A stretch of 64,000 bases of DNA from Ampelomyces quisqualis (taxonomy: Eukaryota > Ascomycota > Dothideomycetes > Pleosporales > Phaeosphaeriaceae): assembly GCA_018398575.1 (NCBI GenBank), contig JAGTXZ010000014.1, positions 1,798,001 through 1,862,000 of the forward strand. Reading direction: 5' to 3'. This document shows, one piece after another, positions 12,375-23,184 of the stretch. How positions within the stretch are numbered: the stretch's first letter is position 1; every line of letters begins with the position of its first letter. The notes below the pieces were generated by a model. The model was given only the letters and a program-made list of their open reading frames with translations, ran no database searches and was not told the DNA's origin. A program made the position numbers and the translations under genes.

Positions 12375-15212
12375 ATGATCCCCAGGCTGCGCCATCCGGA
12401 CAGCAGTCCAGGTGAGCGATTACAACCATGTACCATGACCCGTGTCTAATTTCCTTACTAGTAAGTACTACTTCATTTGCCCTGGGCCCATGTCCAAGTG
12501 ACGTTGTACACCAATGTAATTGCTCAACAAGCTCCGTCCTTCGCTACAACGACGCTTCTTTCGCTGGCCTGACCGTCATGGTAACTTTTTGCAGAAGTTG
12601 CTATACCTCGACTGGCACGCCCGGAGCAAGAGTCGAACAAGTCGCTGCCAAAGCACAGAGACCGAGTTCCGCGCGCATGTCGAAACTGCCACAAGCGAAG
12701 TAAGTTACCCTCTCGTGGACACGACAAGCCAGTTTTGACAATCTGCCTCCCAGAGGTGAAGTGCAGTGGCGGACTTCCCCGCTGCAAATTTTGTGAGAAG
12801 GTGAACAAAGCATGTGTCTACGATGCAACACGGAGAGATCGACTCGCAAAGTTAGTGAAAATGCCTGCCAGAAACTATGATCGCACTTTCGGACTCATTC
12901 ATAGTGCAACCGGTCGAAATGACTACCTGATATCCCTTCTCAGAGACTTGACAGGCCGCGTCAGTAATGAGGACAAGGCTCGGATTGAGAGCGCTTTAAA
13001 CGATGTAAGTGGCTCAGAAGTACCTCGATCTTCAGTCCTTTATTTCCCAAGTTTCCGGCTCATATTGCTTTGCGGTCTGTAATAAGTACTAACACTCGCG
13101 AGTCCGACGATGAAGATTACTTGCCAGAGCCTAGCTCAGCGTGTTCATCACGATTTCAACCCGCTTCGTTTGCCCAGCAATCCTACCTTTCGCGGCGACC
13201 GTCCGGCTCACAGAACTCGCCACTGTCAGCGTTCTATACCCCAAACACGGAAGGAACATCACCTGTGCCTGAATCTCAGCCTCGTTCAGGCCACCAAGAA
13301 TCCGATTATGACAACGAGGTTCTGTTTGAAGACGCCACACAGGATGAGATCACACACGGGCAAAGTGTTTTAGGGCAAACGAGCGAGGTCCAGTGGTTAC
13401 AGCAGTTGAAAGCACGGGTCCGGCGACGTGACAACCCGCCATCGACCCTGTCTCCGCCACTGAACGATACCAACTTCTATCTTCATGACAAAGTCATCCA
13501 GCTTCCTCACGGAGACAATCCTTTCCATCTACCTTCGGCCAACCTTGCTACCGTGCTCTTTCGGGGCTATTTTCGGACAGTGCACATGACCTTTCCGATC
13601 GTATCAGGAGACGTCGAAGATGATCTCCAGATATATTATGACACTGTGCGGAGTACTCCCGATGTGGCATATCCGCAACACTGGTTCGCGATTGTGAACT
13701 TGATACTTGCCATTGGAGCGCGATTCTACCATCTCATCGAGGCAGAGTGGCATACCGAGCTCGTCGATGAGACAGTGTATGTTTCGCGAGCATACCAACT
13801 CTTGGGTCTCAACGACACGACCATTACCCTGGCAGCTCCAGGTTTGCCTCTGATACAGGTACGCCTCTTTGGCGATTTTCATCCGCTTCTACGTGCTAAG
13901 CAGTGTAGGCCTTTGGCCTTCTTGCCATTTACTACACGGCTATCGGTCATATTGACAGGTAAGTATTGTATTGCAACAATTACGTATGTACACAGCCTAA
14001 GATGTATATGTTACTCTGTCATCAGATGCACTCTACCGCGCTCGGCGTTGGTATTGTGACGGCCTCCGGTATCAACGATGCTGACTTTAGACAGGGCCTG
14101 GGTCACCGTCGGGTCCGCAATACGATTGGCTATCGCATCCGGGCTACACACGCAATCGCACTACTCTCTCCTTGAACCGAAGCAGAGACAACGCATAGTC
14201 GATACTTGGTGGAGTCTACACAACCTTGAGAATTTGCTTAGTTCCATGACGGGCAGGTCGTCCATGCTTCACAACGAATATGTTACCACGCCTCTACCCA
14301 GCCCCGCGACAGATTACGCTCAGCACAGCACTGCGCCCACATCATCAATGGCCTACCCTGATGCTCAAATATACTTGGCAAACATGTCGCAAGAAATTTT
14401 GTCGAATCTGTACACGGAGCGTCGAACCGCGCGATCGTGGCCGCAGATACACGCGATAATGACGGCGATGCAAACGGAGCTCGACGACTGGGCACTAGAA
14501 GCCATTCCCGACCCGCTTGAAGGCCCGCAGGCACATGACGCGCAATACATGATGCTCAAGAAGCAATACTGCCGCGTGAAGATCCTCATCACCCGGCCAT
14601 CGCTCCGGCGCATTGAGCGATGCTCGGAAAGCGGCTCTGAAGAATTTACAGCTTCCGACCAAGACTTTGCAGAGACGTGTATCCAGACGGCACAAGACGT
14701 AGCCTCACCCTTGCCCAACGACGTGGACCCAAGACTCATGTACGAAAAAGGTCCGTGGTGGACAGTCGTGCACAACAGTAATTTCTCTCCGTCCCCGTCC
14801 CCCCCCCTCCCAAACAACATGGCATCGGACAGCTAACGTAATAATCCAAGCCATGCAAGCCCTCACCATCCTCCTCATAAGCGTATCATGTCGCTCGCAC
14901 TTTGAAACATTGTACCACGACTCCATCGCCAGTATCGGCAAACTCGTCGCGTGGCTGCACTCGATGCGCGACTCAAACGACACGGCGCGCCGCGCGTACC
15001 AAGTGCTGTACGATATCGTCAAGGCGCCCGACACGGCCGTCTGGAACGATGTGGCGGGCATGTTTCCCGACGAGCCAACCACGCCGTTTGGCCCGCCCGT
15101 CGATCCGAATGTTTTTCTGCCGTGGGACGGCGTCGAGCAGCCGCTGCACCTGCCGCATGCGTTTGGGTACGAGGGAGACGGGTATGAGGCGTATCGCACG
15201 ATGCAGGGGTGA
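12375..15212 (+). CDS. Zn2Cys6 fungal-specific transcription factor
   Basis: A nuclear DNA-binding regulator of unknown target. Proposed exons are 12375-12411, 12595-12699, 12754-13004, 13103-13858, 13909-13958, 14095-14777 and 14851-15212, giving 747 residues in frame. The binuclear cluster has Cys at about 41, 44, 51, 58, 61 and 68 (CX2CX6CX6CX2CX6C), and an intron falls between the second and third Cys. The middle matches the fungal_trans (PF04082) domain, for example in the region reading AWVTVGSAIRLAIASGLH and the following WWSLHNLE. The first exon is the weak point: no ATG is in frame in the second exon, so an upstream exon is needed and 12375 is the only start I found that joins in phase. 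The stop codon sits inside a 25-bp tandem duplication. Confidence 0.85.
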
Positions 15213-15235
15213 GGCGTATCGCACGATGCAGGGGT
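15186..15235. repeat. 25-bp perfect tandem duplication across the stop codon
   Basis: The 25-bp unit at 15186-15210 is repeated exactly at 15211-15235. The junction creates the TGA stop (15210-15212) of the Zn2Cys6 gene. The second copy repeats the coding end outside the reading frame. Confidence 0.9.
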
Positions 15236-15479
15236 GAGGCGTGGAGCTTGACACGCTTGATGAAATGCGGTGTGGCTCGTGGTCAGTTGGTGGTGTGGTG
15301 GAGGAGGTGAATTAGCACGTTTGACATGGGAAAGACGGTTGTCGAGACATGTACTGGTCTTTGGGCGATGACGAGAATATCTGTGTGCAAGCAGGACCAT
15401 CCAAGCTAGACATGTGTGATACCAACAAGGAACAAGACTTTTGCCTTGATTTCTCCCTGAAACCTTGGAAGCCTTGATT

Positions 15480-16498
15480 CTACGTCAGTTGGGCTTCTTT
15501 TGCTGCATCATCCACCTCGTCCATGTTGAGCTCGCCGATTACGCTCTTCAATAGCTCGGGCATAATCTGCGCGGCATCCCCCTGGAAGAACCAATCCTGA
15601 TCATACAGGCCCCCGGCAGGTACATCGTTCTTGTCCACATTCACAATGGCGACCCTGGCTCCCTTTGCGCGTGCCATGTCCACGTACCCCGCTGCGGGGT
15701 ATACCTTTGCGCTCGTGCCAATGACCAAGATCAGGTCAATGTCGTCAGGGCTGTTCATGAAGGCGTCCACGGAATCGAGCACGTCCATGGGCAGTTGCTC
15801 GCCGAACCAGACAACGCCCGGGCGTAGCAGACCCTTGTTGCAGGCTGGGCACTTGGGCAGGTGTGCGTATGTGAGTTCGGGAATGGCAACGTTGTCGTCG
15901 GAAATGTCTAGTTCGCGCTGGTTCTGGAGCGAGGTGGGGTCGGAGTCGTCGGTGGGCAGGGCGAGGGCGGGCACGATGGGGTCGGTGTAGTTGTTCCGCT
16001 CCATGTACTTGCAGAAGAAGTCGGAGCACTTTACGTCGAAGAGGGAGCCGTGGAGGAGTTTGAGCTGGGCTGTGGGGTGGTGGGCGCGAGGCGAGAGACC
16101 TGGCAGGCGTGAGTGGGTGAGTTGAGCGTTGATGGATGGCAATGCGTCTCACCGTCCACGTTCTGGCTCAGGGTCAAGAAGTCCGGCTTCTTCCTGGCTA
16201 GCTCGGCGAGAGCGTAGTGGGCAGGGTTCGGCTTGGCCCCGAGAGCCATGTGGCGTCTGTAGCTGTAGAACTGCCACACGAGGCCTGGGTCTCGGCCGAA
16301 TGCCTCTGGCGTCGCGAGCTGCACGGCGTCATGGGTGCGCCAGAGTCCGCCTGCGCCCCTGAAGGTGGGTAGTCCCGAGCTGGCACTCAGGCCGGCGCCA
16401 AGCAATGCCAGGATCCTCGTCGACCGGGCCAGGTGCTGCTGGAAGCTCTCGAGGTCCTTTTGCGGCACGGCGCTCGAGCGGGCGGCCGAAGACGCCAT
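15480..16498 (-). CDS. Class III (SIRT5-like) NAD-dependent protein deacylase
   Basis: A sirtuin that removes acyl groups from lysine using NAD. Exons 16498-16153 and 16099-15480 give 321 residues. Visible motifs are the NAD-binding GAGLSASSGLPTFRG, SQNVDG, the catalytic His in LLHGSLFD, a zinc site built from CSDFFC and CPAC, and later VIGTSAKVYPAAG. The sequence FYSYRR carries the Tyr-x-x-Arg pair that in human SIRT5 binds the carboxylate of succyl- and malonyl-lysine, so acidic-acyl removal is predicted. The start is the first true ATG; further upstream the frame has only a TTG. It is divergent from the Icp55-like gene with 163 bp between starts. No clear mitochondrial presequence is visible. 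Confidence 0.93.
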
Positions 16499-16661
16499 GC
16501 TGCGGGCGAGTTCTGTTGGCGACAGCGCGACGTCAGACGTCAGCGGCCAGGTGCGAGATGCCAAGTTGCCTTATCGATAAACGCCCGGCCCTAGCGCGAC
16601 GCGACGGGGCCTTGCAGCACGTGCCACGGCCACGGCATTCCCTTCTCCCTCTCCTGCCTGC
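16499..16661. promoter_or_regulatory. Shared bidirectional promoter region
   Basis: Only 163 bp separate the start codons of the sirtuin (minus) and the Icp55-like peptidase (plus). Both promoters or 5' leaders must overlap here. This is inferred from geometry, and no specific factor site is claimed. Confidence 0.55.
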
Positions 16662-18187
16662 ATGACTATGTTGAAGCCTTGTCTGCGGCCAGCACGCCCA
16701 ACAGCACGGTGGCGGTCGCGGAGCACCATAGCGAGACGGCGCCTGAGTGTCCCCGCGGCAGAGCTCAGATTCGGGCAGCCGCTGCATGAGACGCACCCGC
16801 ATTTGCTCAAGGCTGGGGAAGGTGCGACCCGTCCCGAGGGCTGTCTGACGTTTACTGACTGCACGGCACAGTCACCCCGGGCATCACAGCCCTCGAGTAC
16901 TTCCAACGCCGTTCCCGGCTCGCCAAGGAACTCCCTCGCGACTCCATCGCCGTCCTCGCCGCGTCAGACCTCAAGTATGCCTCGGGCGCCGTCTTCTACA
17001 AATTCCACCAGGACCCCGACTTTCGCTATCTCACGGGCTTCCTCGAGCAGGACGCCCTCGCCATCATAGAGAAGCTCGACGAGCACGAGCATGCATTCCA
17101 CCTCTATGTACGGCCCAAGGATGCGCGACTCGAGGCATGGGAAGGCCCGCGCAGTGGTGTCGACGCAGCCGAGGACGTCTTCAACGCCGACATCACCGGC
17201 TCCATCGACGACCTGCCCAGAATTCTCCCCGAGATAGTCAATCGTACCAAAAACGTATACACCGACTTGCCAGGCAGTCGAATATCCAAAAACCTCGTGT
17301 CACGCTACCTGGGAGGCGCCGAACCCGCACGCACAGGGGGCATCGCGACCACGCTCCGCGAGAGCAAAGCCTCCATCAGGCCGCTGCGCCCGCTGCTCAA
17401 CGAACTCCGCGTCATCAAGAGCGAAGCCGAAATCACCAACATGCGCCGCGCAGGCCAGCACTCTGGGCGCGCCATCACCGACGCCATGCGCCAATCTTTT
17501 ACTTCGGAGAAAGACGTCGACTCCTTCCTCGACTACCGGTTCAAGCAACATCTCTGCGACGGGCCGGCATACGTGCCCGTTGTCGCCGGCGGCATCAACG
17601 CCAACACCATCCACTACGTCTCCAACGACATGCTGCTCAAGCCCGACCATCTCGTCCTCGTCGACGCAGGCGCAAGCTACGGCGGCTACGTCACAGACAT
17701 CACGCGCACATGGCCCGTCAGCGGCACCTTCTCCCCCGCACAAAAGGATCTATACAATCTCCTCCTTGCCGTACAACGCAGCTGTGTCGCTCTCTGTCGA
17801 TCGTCAGCTTCCCTCTCCCTCGACAAATTGCACGCTATAGCCTGTACTTCCCTCGCCGCAGGACTTGGCGATCTGGGCTTCAACATGCTCCCCAAAGACG
17901 CTGTCACCACCCTCTTCCCCCACCACGTCGGGCACTATCTCGGTCTCGACGTGCACGACTGCCCGGGCCTGTCGCGCACTCGACTCATGCAGAAGAACAT
18001 GGTCGTCACGGTCGAGCCGGGCATCTACGTGCCCGACGACGAACGGTGGCCCAAGTGGGCTAGAGGCATGGGCATGCGCATCGAGGATAGTGTCGTCGTG
18101 GATGACGAGAGCCCCTATGTGCTCACTACCGAAGCCGTCAAGGAAGTTGTAGATATCGAGGCTTTGAAGGGGTCGCAATCAAAGTGA
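16662..18187 (+). CDS. ICP55: Mitochondrial Xaa-Pro aminopeptidase, Icp55 type
   Basis: A metallopeptidase (M24B) that trims one residue from imported proteins after presequence cleavage, which affects their stability by the N-end rule. Exons 16662-16821 and 16872-18187 give 491 residues. The N-terminus is Arg-rich without acidic residues, a typical mitochondrial presequence. The aminopeptidase P N-domain begins near VTPGITALEYFQRR. The dinuclear metal site is visible as VDAGASYGGYVTDITRTW (two Asp), the His of HHVGHYLGLDVHD, the Glu of VEPGIY and the Glu of MRIEDSVVV. A second ATG two codons later is possible. It shares a short promoter with a SIRT5-like deacylase. Confidence 0.93.
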
Positions 18188-18638
18188 TCAACGCAAAAAA
18201 CACGATTCATTTCCATGTGCCGAAAAGTGACCCGCATTCGTGATACAGTATACGAGCCGGGGATCCATCGATCCATGTCATTGGGCAAACTCGGCGTGGC
18301 GAGGACTTGCATTTGGTGCTATGGGAATCGAATCGTATCGAATCGAACCAGCCGAACAACACCGTTCCCATTGTCCAATCGTGAGGAATGCCTCCTTTGG
18401 TCGGTTTTTGCTCTACAGTCATCAACCATATTCTTTGCCTTTCCTTTGCGCCCATTTTGACGCCATAAACCCAAGCGTTTCCAGAAGACCGAGAACTCAT
18501 CCTATCGTGACAAAAAGAGTGGCGCTAGTGCGCGCCGCTGAGCGAGTGGCCAAGGGCAAAACAAAACATGCCATGCGTTCCCATGTACACCATTGAAGCA
18601 CCGGTCCAACGCTACTCGTGCTAGTTTGTTTGATCGAT
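18188..18638. other. Convergent intergenic region, no gene seen
   Basis: A 451-bp region between two convergent genes. I see no coding signal. It should hold both 3' ends. Confidence 0.5.
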
Positions 18639-20617
18639 TTATGCCGGTATCGCGTCTTTGGGCAGACGCTTCAACGCTGCCTCAACGTCCTTGTGGTCGA
18701 CTACCACACCGCTCTCAGAACAGCGCGCCTTGGCACGCAGCTCCGAGCACAGATTGTCAATGTCGATTGTGCCGTCCTTGAAGTCTGGGCGACTGGAGAG
18801 TTTGTCCCTACATGCTTTTAGTGTGCAAGAATCAACGTCGGCTACAATATCTACTGACCATATTTTGTGGCAGTTGAGCATAGAGTTGATGTCATCGCCA
18901 GGCACTACTTCATCCTCGCCATCTTGAATGCGCTCAATCTCCTCAAGAGGGTTCGGCTTCTGGACAGTAGGCGTGTCGCCGAAATGGAATGGGCTGCCGT
19001 AGCTGGCATTGAGAAAAGCATCGTTGAAGAAGCCACCAGTGAAGTCACCGTCGCCAACGATAGCGTTCTGTGTGTCGCGATATTCACCAAATAGCGTGGG
19101 ATCGAATTGGCCGCCGTTTTGGCTTGCAAAGTAATCGATACCGTTGAGTATGGGTGTGGGTGACTTGGCGGTGTTTATGACTGCAGGAGATGGTTTGTCG
19201 TCAGATTTGGACGTAGCACGAGGCACGGGGTTACGAGGGTTTCCGCAGGCCATGTTGAGTTTCTCGCAGAATAGGACCTCACCTTCCGAATTGCCATGAC
19301 ACACATATCCATCCGCGATGGTATCTCTCGGCTGATTGGGAAAAGTATGGCTCGGCTCCGGCGAAGTACCGCACGAAGAATCTTGTCCTGTTGGAGAAGT
19401 AGACGAAGAGGGAGAGCCTGAATGTGTCGATGACCCGCTATTGAATTGGAATACACGCGACTGCGCCGTGGAAGCGCTATCAGTACTGCCACGATTGGCG
19501 TTGTTGGCTCCCGCGTTGTTCTTCTTGTTGCTAAAGCCGAAGAAGTCAGTGGCACGGTTATTTCGCTGAATGCCATTGGTCATTGGACTAGCGCCCACTG
19601 GGTCCGGCGAATTGGTGAACGAGCCGTTGGCCTGGGTAGCTGGACTGACACCCTCTCCATTACTGTTCTGACGTCGGGAAGCGGCAGAAGATACAGAAGC
19701 ATTCTTGTTGGTCTTGGACAGTGGCCCGGTGTCCAGGAGTTGAGCTCCCGGAAGACCACCGAAGCGCGGAAATTCGAATGAGAAATTGTTGTTGCTGTTG
19801 CTGTTGCCAGTGTTGCTGCCGGTGTTCAGCATCGAGCCAAAACCTGAGGCCAAAGGCGAATTGCGGCTAAGGCCACTGCTGTTGAGTGACAGGCGCTTTC
19901 GGTACTCGCGCAGTTCCATCTGCAATCTCTGGACTTGTCCACGGAGGAGACCGTTCTCGTGGTTGGCAGCATCGGACGCCTTCTCGAGCTCCTGAACCTT
20001 GGTCTCAAGGTCCTTGAGGTGCTTCTCTTTTCGCTCCCGGAAAGCACGTTGTGCGGCACGGTTCTGCGCCTTGCGCTTCTACATGTTGTTAGTGCTGATG
20101 ATGCTGACACGCCACGGACAAGACCTACCGTGGTGGGTTCGGATGTTAGCGGTTTTCGGCCAGGCTTCTTCGCCTGTTTGTCTTCGCCTTCTCTACGCTT
20201 ACCGCCTCCTTCATCCTCGTCGACATCGTCGTCAGGATTCTTTCGCTTCGACTCCTCACCGGTCTTGCCGGAAGGAGAGCTGCCAGAGAGTGCGCCAATC
20301 ATGACATCGTCGTCGGCGTTGTCGAAATCGAAGCTGTCGCCATCGAGGTAGTCTACAAAGGGACTCTCTTCTATGCTCCCATTACTCAAAGCATGGGCGG
20401 GGGTGCCTTGTTGTGGAGATGTGAAGAAGGCGGGGTCGACGCTGTCATTGGGGAACTGGAATTGCGAGTTCATAGATGGAGCGTCGCTCAGACCCGTGGA
20501 GAAGATGTCGTTGGGGTCCTGGTTGTTCGAGGCGAGAGCAGCCAGTAGGAGGTCCTGCTGGGCCGCGTCAAGATAGAAGGGCGCGCCATTCTGGGCGTTG
20601 TTGGGAGTCCCAGCCAT
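18639..20617 (-). CDS. AP1: AP-1/Yap1-like bZIP oxidative-stress regulator
   Basis: A transcription factor that senses peroxide and electrophiles by disulfide formation and then stays in the nucleus to switch on antioxidant and efflux genes. Exons 20617-20129 and 20078-18639 give 642 residues. The basic region KRKAQNRAAQRAFRERKEKH begins right at the second exon, followed by leucine heptads. The n-terminal Cys-rich domain holds SSCGTS, VCHGNSEGEVLFCEKLNMAC and NPRNP. The C-terminal Cys-rich domain occupies the last about 85 residues, with MLNCHKIW, SCTLKACRDKL, NLCSELRAKARC, and an overlapping nuclear export signal. This two-domain layout matches Cochliobolus ChAP1 and yeast Yap1. The middle is Asn/Ser-rich. 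Confidence 0.96.
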
Positions 20618-21196
20618 CGCGGGGGCGGGGGCGGGTAGAGGAGCGAGGGGCGCTGTTGTTATCTGAGGATCGAGGTCGACCGACTCGCCGCAAAGAGAAT
20701 GCGGGGTGGCTCAAGTCCAAGGCAGCTCGCGACAACGCGTGGAGGTGTATGAATGACGCAGGCGGGTTAGAAGAGGTCGGTAGTAGCTCGCAGTGCGGGT
20801 CACGGCGGGAAAGAGACAGGCTGACTAAGGCCTAGTGCGGCGGCCGTGGTCCAGTGACTCTGGGCCAATCTGGAACAGCGTGTCGTAGCGATCGGCGCTG
20901 AAAGGCGGTAACTGCGAGCTGCTGATAAATCAGATGCAGCAATAATATGAATCAAGGTCCAAGGCTCGGGCCAACGTATCTGTGAAGCGCTTCCGCCCGA
21001 ACCATCCTTGTCTTCCCTCGCATACCATATCCGTACGGAGTGGTACTATTCGGAGCGTGAAGCCGCGGGGCACGGTAGGGCTGAGAGGCTAAATGGACGT
21101 GGGGCGGCGGCTAGTCTAGCGTCACGGTGCATCTGCAACACCAGCCACTCGCCGCTGCGACACAGCTTCCACCACGCACACGCCCCCAAATCCAGC
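20618..21196. other. Divergent promoter region, AP-1 and SPF30-like gene
   Basis: A 579-bp stretch between divergent starts. No gene is seen. The palindrome CCGTACGG lies at 21031-21038. Confidence 0.5.
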
Positions 21197-22214
21197 ATGG
21201 CGGACATCAAAGCCCTGAAGGACGCCGTGTGGCTGAAGAAAGAGGCCGTCAAGAAGGAGGAGCAGGGCTTGGCCGAATGGAACAGCCAGGCCAGTCGCGA
21301 CCACAGCCCCGACGTGCAAATGTGCTAACGAGTCCAACAGCGCGCCGAAATCGACAAGATGGTGGCCCTCAATGGCAGCAGCAAGGACTTTGACGACCTC
21401 AGGCAGGAGACGGCCACATACATTGCCATGCACGAAGCCACGCTCGCCCGACTGCGCCCAGAGCTCGCCGTCCTCGAGGCCCAGCTCCCTCAGACGCCGC
21501 AGCCCGCCGCACCCAAGTTCGACCCCGAGAAGCACCCCTTGTTGCGCAAGGCGGTCGAAAAGCCCGAGCCCGAGCAGCCCGCGACATTCACCCCAGGCGA
21601 CATGGTGGAGGCGCAGTGGACAGACAGGTCCTGGTACAAGGCCAAGATCCAGAGTGTGCTCGGTTCGGCTTCTGCGCCAAAGTACCTCGTGCGCTTCATT
21701 GAGTATGAGGACAGTATCACAGTCGATCGGAACGCCGTGCGCCCACTGCCGTCCAAGCGAAAGCGAGAGCCTGAGCCTGCAGCCCCCTCCCCAGCGCTGC
21801 CTGTCACGTCTACGCCACACGTCATCTCTGGTCCCGCGTCCGTCAACCCCCACGCGCACGTGGCACAGAAGAAGGTCGCTGGTGAAGAAGACATGAAGCC
21901 GAAAAGCAGAATCGCAAACAAAGGCCAGCTCAAGAAGCGACAAACCAACTGGAAAGACTTCCAAGCCAAGGTCAACAAAAAGATTCCTAAGAAAGAATCC
22001 ATGTTTCGCACCAGCACCGAGGCGGGTAGCCGAGGTATGTGACCCACCCATGTCTTCCATGTAAATGTCTACTAACGCTGCTGCAGTGGGCTTCACCGGC
22101 TCGGGCAAGGGCATGACCGAGACACACAAGCGCACTCGCTACGACCACAAGGCTGATGCCGAAAACGACGACGAGTACAGCGAGTCAGCTCCTCAGAGTC
22201 GAAAGCGCTTCTAG
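21197..22214 (+). CDS. SPF30/SMNDC1-like Tudor splicing factor
   Basis: A nuclear spliceosome assembly factor; the Tudor domain binds dimethyl-arginine on Sm proteins. Proposed exons 21197-21289, 21341-22034 and 22087-22214 give 304 residues. The N-terminus is a coiled coil. The Tudor domain begins at FTPGDMVEAQWTDRSWYKA and ends near AVRPLPSKRKRE. The family C-terminal block follows as KKRQTNWKDFQAKV, ESMFRTSTEAGSRVGFTGSG. The first intron is odd: the frame requires removal of a stop at 21326-21328, yet the only in-phase donor giving a normal length is GC (CAG|GCCAGT, 51 nt). A GT donor at 21314 would leave a 27-nt intron. An alternative start is 21359. Confidence 0.85.
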
Positions 22215-23184
22215 CCATGCGGAAGCGCGGCATTCGACACGTTTTGTGAAGGTACGAAGTGGATCCGACCGCCCATGATGCCCAAAAGACCTTGCTTACG
22301 TTGCCTTTGGGCCCACTTTCCAGACCTGGACCTTGATCCTGTGCTCTATGATGCAGCAATCTTCACTTGCGTGCTACGCAAACCGCGACCTGCGGCGGCT
22401 TGGACTTTGCTGAAGCTATACTGACTTGGTGCAGGATCACACTCTCGCGGACACGGCACTCGATATGCTTTCTCGAGCAGTTGCATCATCACGGCCTTAC
22501 GGTCCTTGCACGTGCAGATGTGTTTTTGGCACGGCATTTCATCCGTCCCCGTGAACAAGATCGACTTTGACGCGCATAATCTTCGGCAAGCGTTCACTAC
22601 CCGGGTGCTTTCTGCGCATATCGGGGAGTTTTTTTTTTGGCAGCGTGTGCATACATGGGCGTCCTCGAGGTAAGCATTTGGTGTTGTGTAGTTCGGCCGT
22701 CAACCGTCTACCTCTACTCCTCAGCTTTGTTCAATTGTCCCTTCTTCGCGCATTAGGCAGGCTACCCTACAGCGGTATATAGCCAGCCCCGTGCGACCGG
22801 TACATAATGCATGATTTGGAGAATGCAGAGCCCGGAGTGATTGATTGCGTGCTTTACACTGGAAACCTCGGGTGACAGCTCAGGTGTCTACTGTGCAGAC
22901 CCGATGTTCACGATCAGCATATGACATGGATTCACGCCCTGTGACCTCTAAGCTTGGTCGCAGAGGCGAGTGCGTGAACTCATTGATGGGGAGGCGGAGC
23001 GTTCCTGAGGACCTGAGCTTTGTCCCCCTCCAACCCCACGGAGCGATCGGACATGAGCAGCGACCACACCCACACCACAACCCGTGCCTCCAAACGCGCC
23101 TGCGGACGGCTAATGTGAAGTAACAAGGCATGTCGGGGGCATCGCCAAGCGCCAGTGAAGCACGATCCGAGCTCTAGGCTAGCC
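22215..23184. other. Intergenic, no gene seen
   Basis: A 970-bp gap before PAN2. I see no coding signal beyond short random frames. A T-run lies at about 22629-22638. Confidence 0.45.

Noticed and set aside
1706..15212. Secondary-metabolite cluster built on the ABC pump and nearby Zn2Cys6 regulator
   Set aside because: No polyketide synthase, peptide synthetase, terpene cyclase or P450 is present. The gene between them is PEPCK, a primary-metabolism gene.
17137..18063. Second plus-strand frame (308 codons) inside the Icp55-like gene
   Set aside because: Arg/His/Pro-rich shadow of a codon-biased gene. The main frame holds all metal ligands.
21122..22135. Long minus-strand ORF (337 codons) opposite the SPF30-like gene
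   Set aside because: Leu/Gly/Arg-rich shadow frame with no recognisable domain. The plus strand has the Tudor domain.
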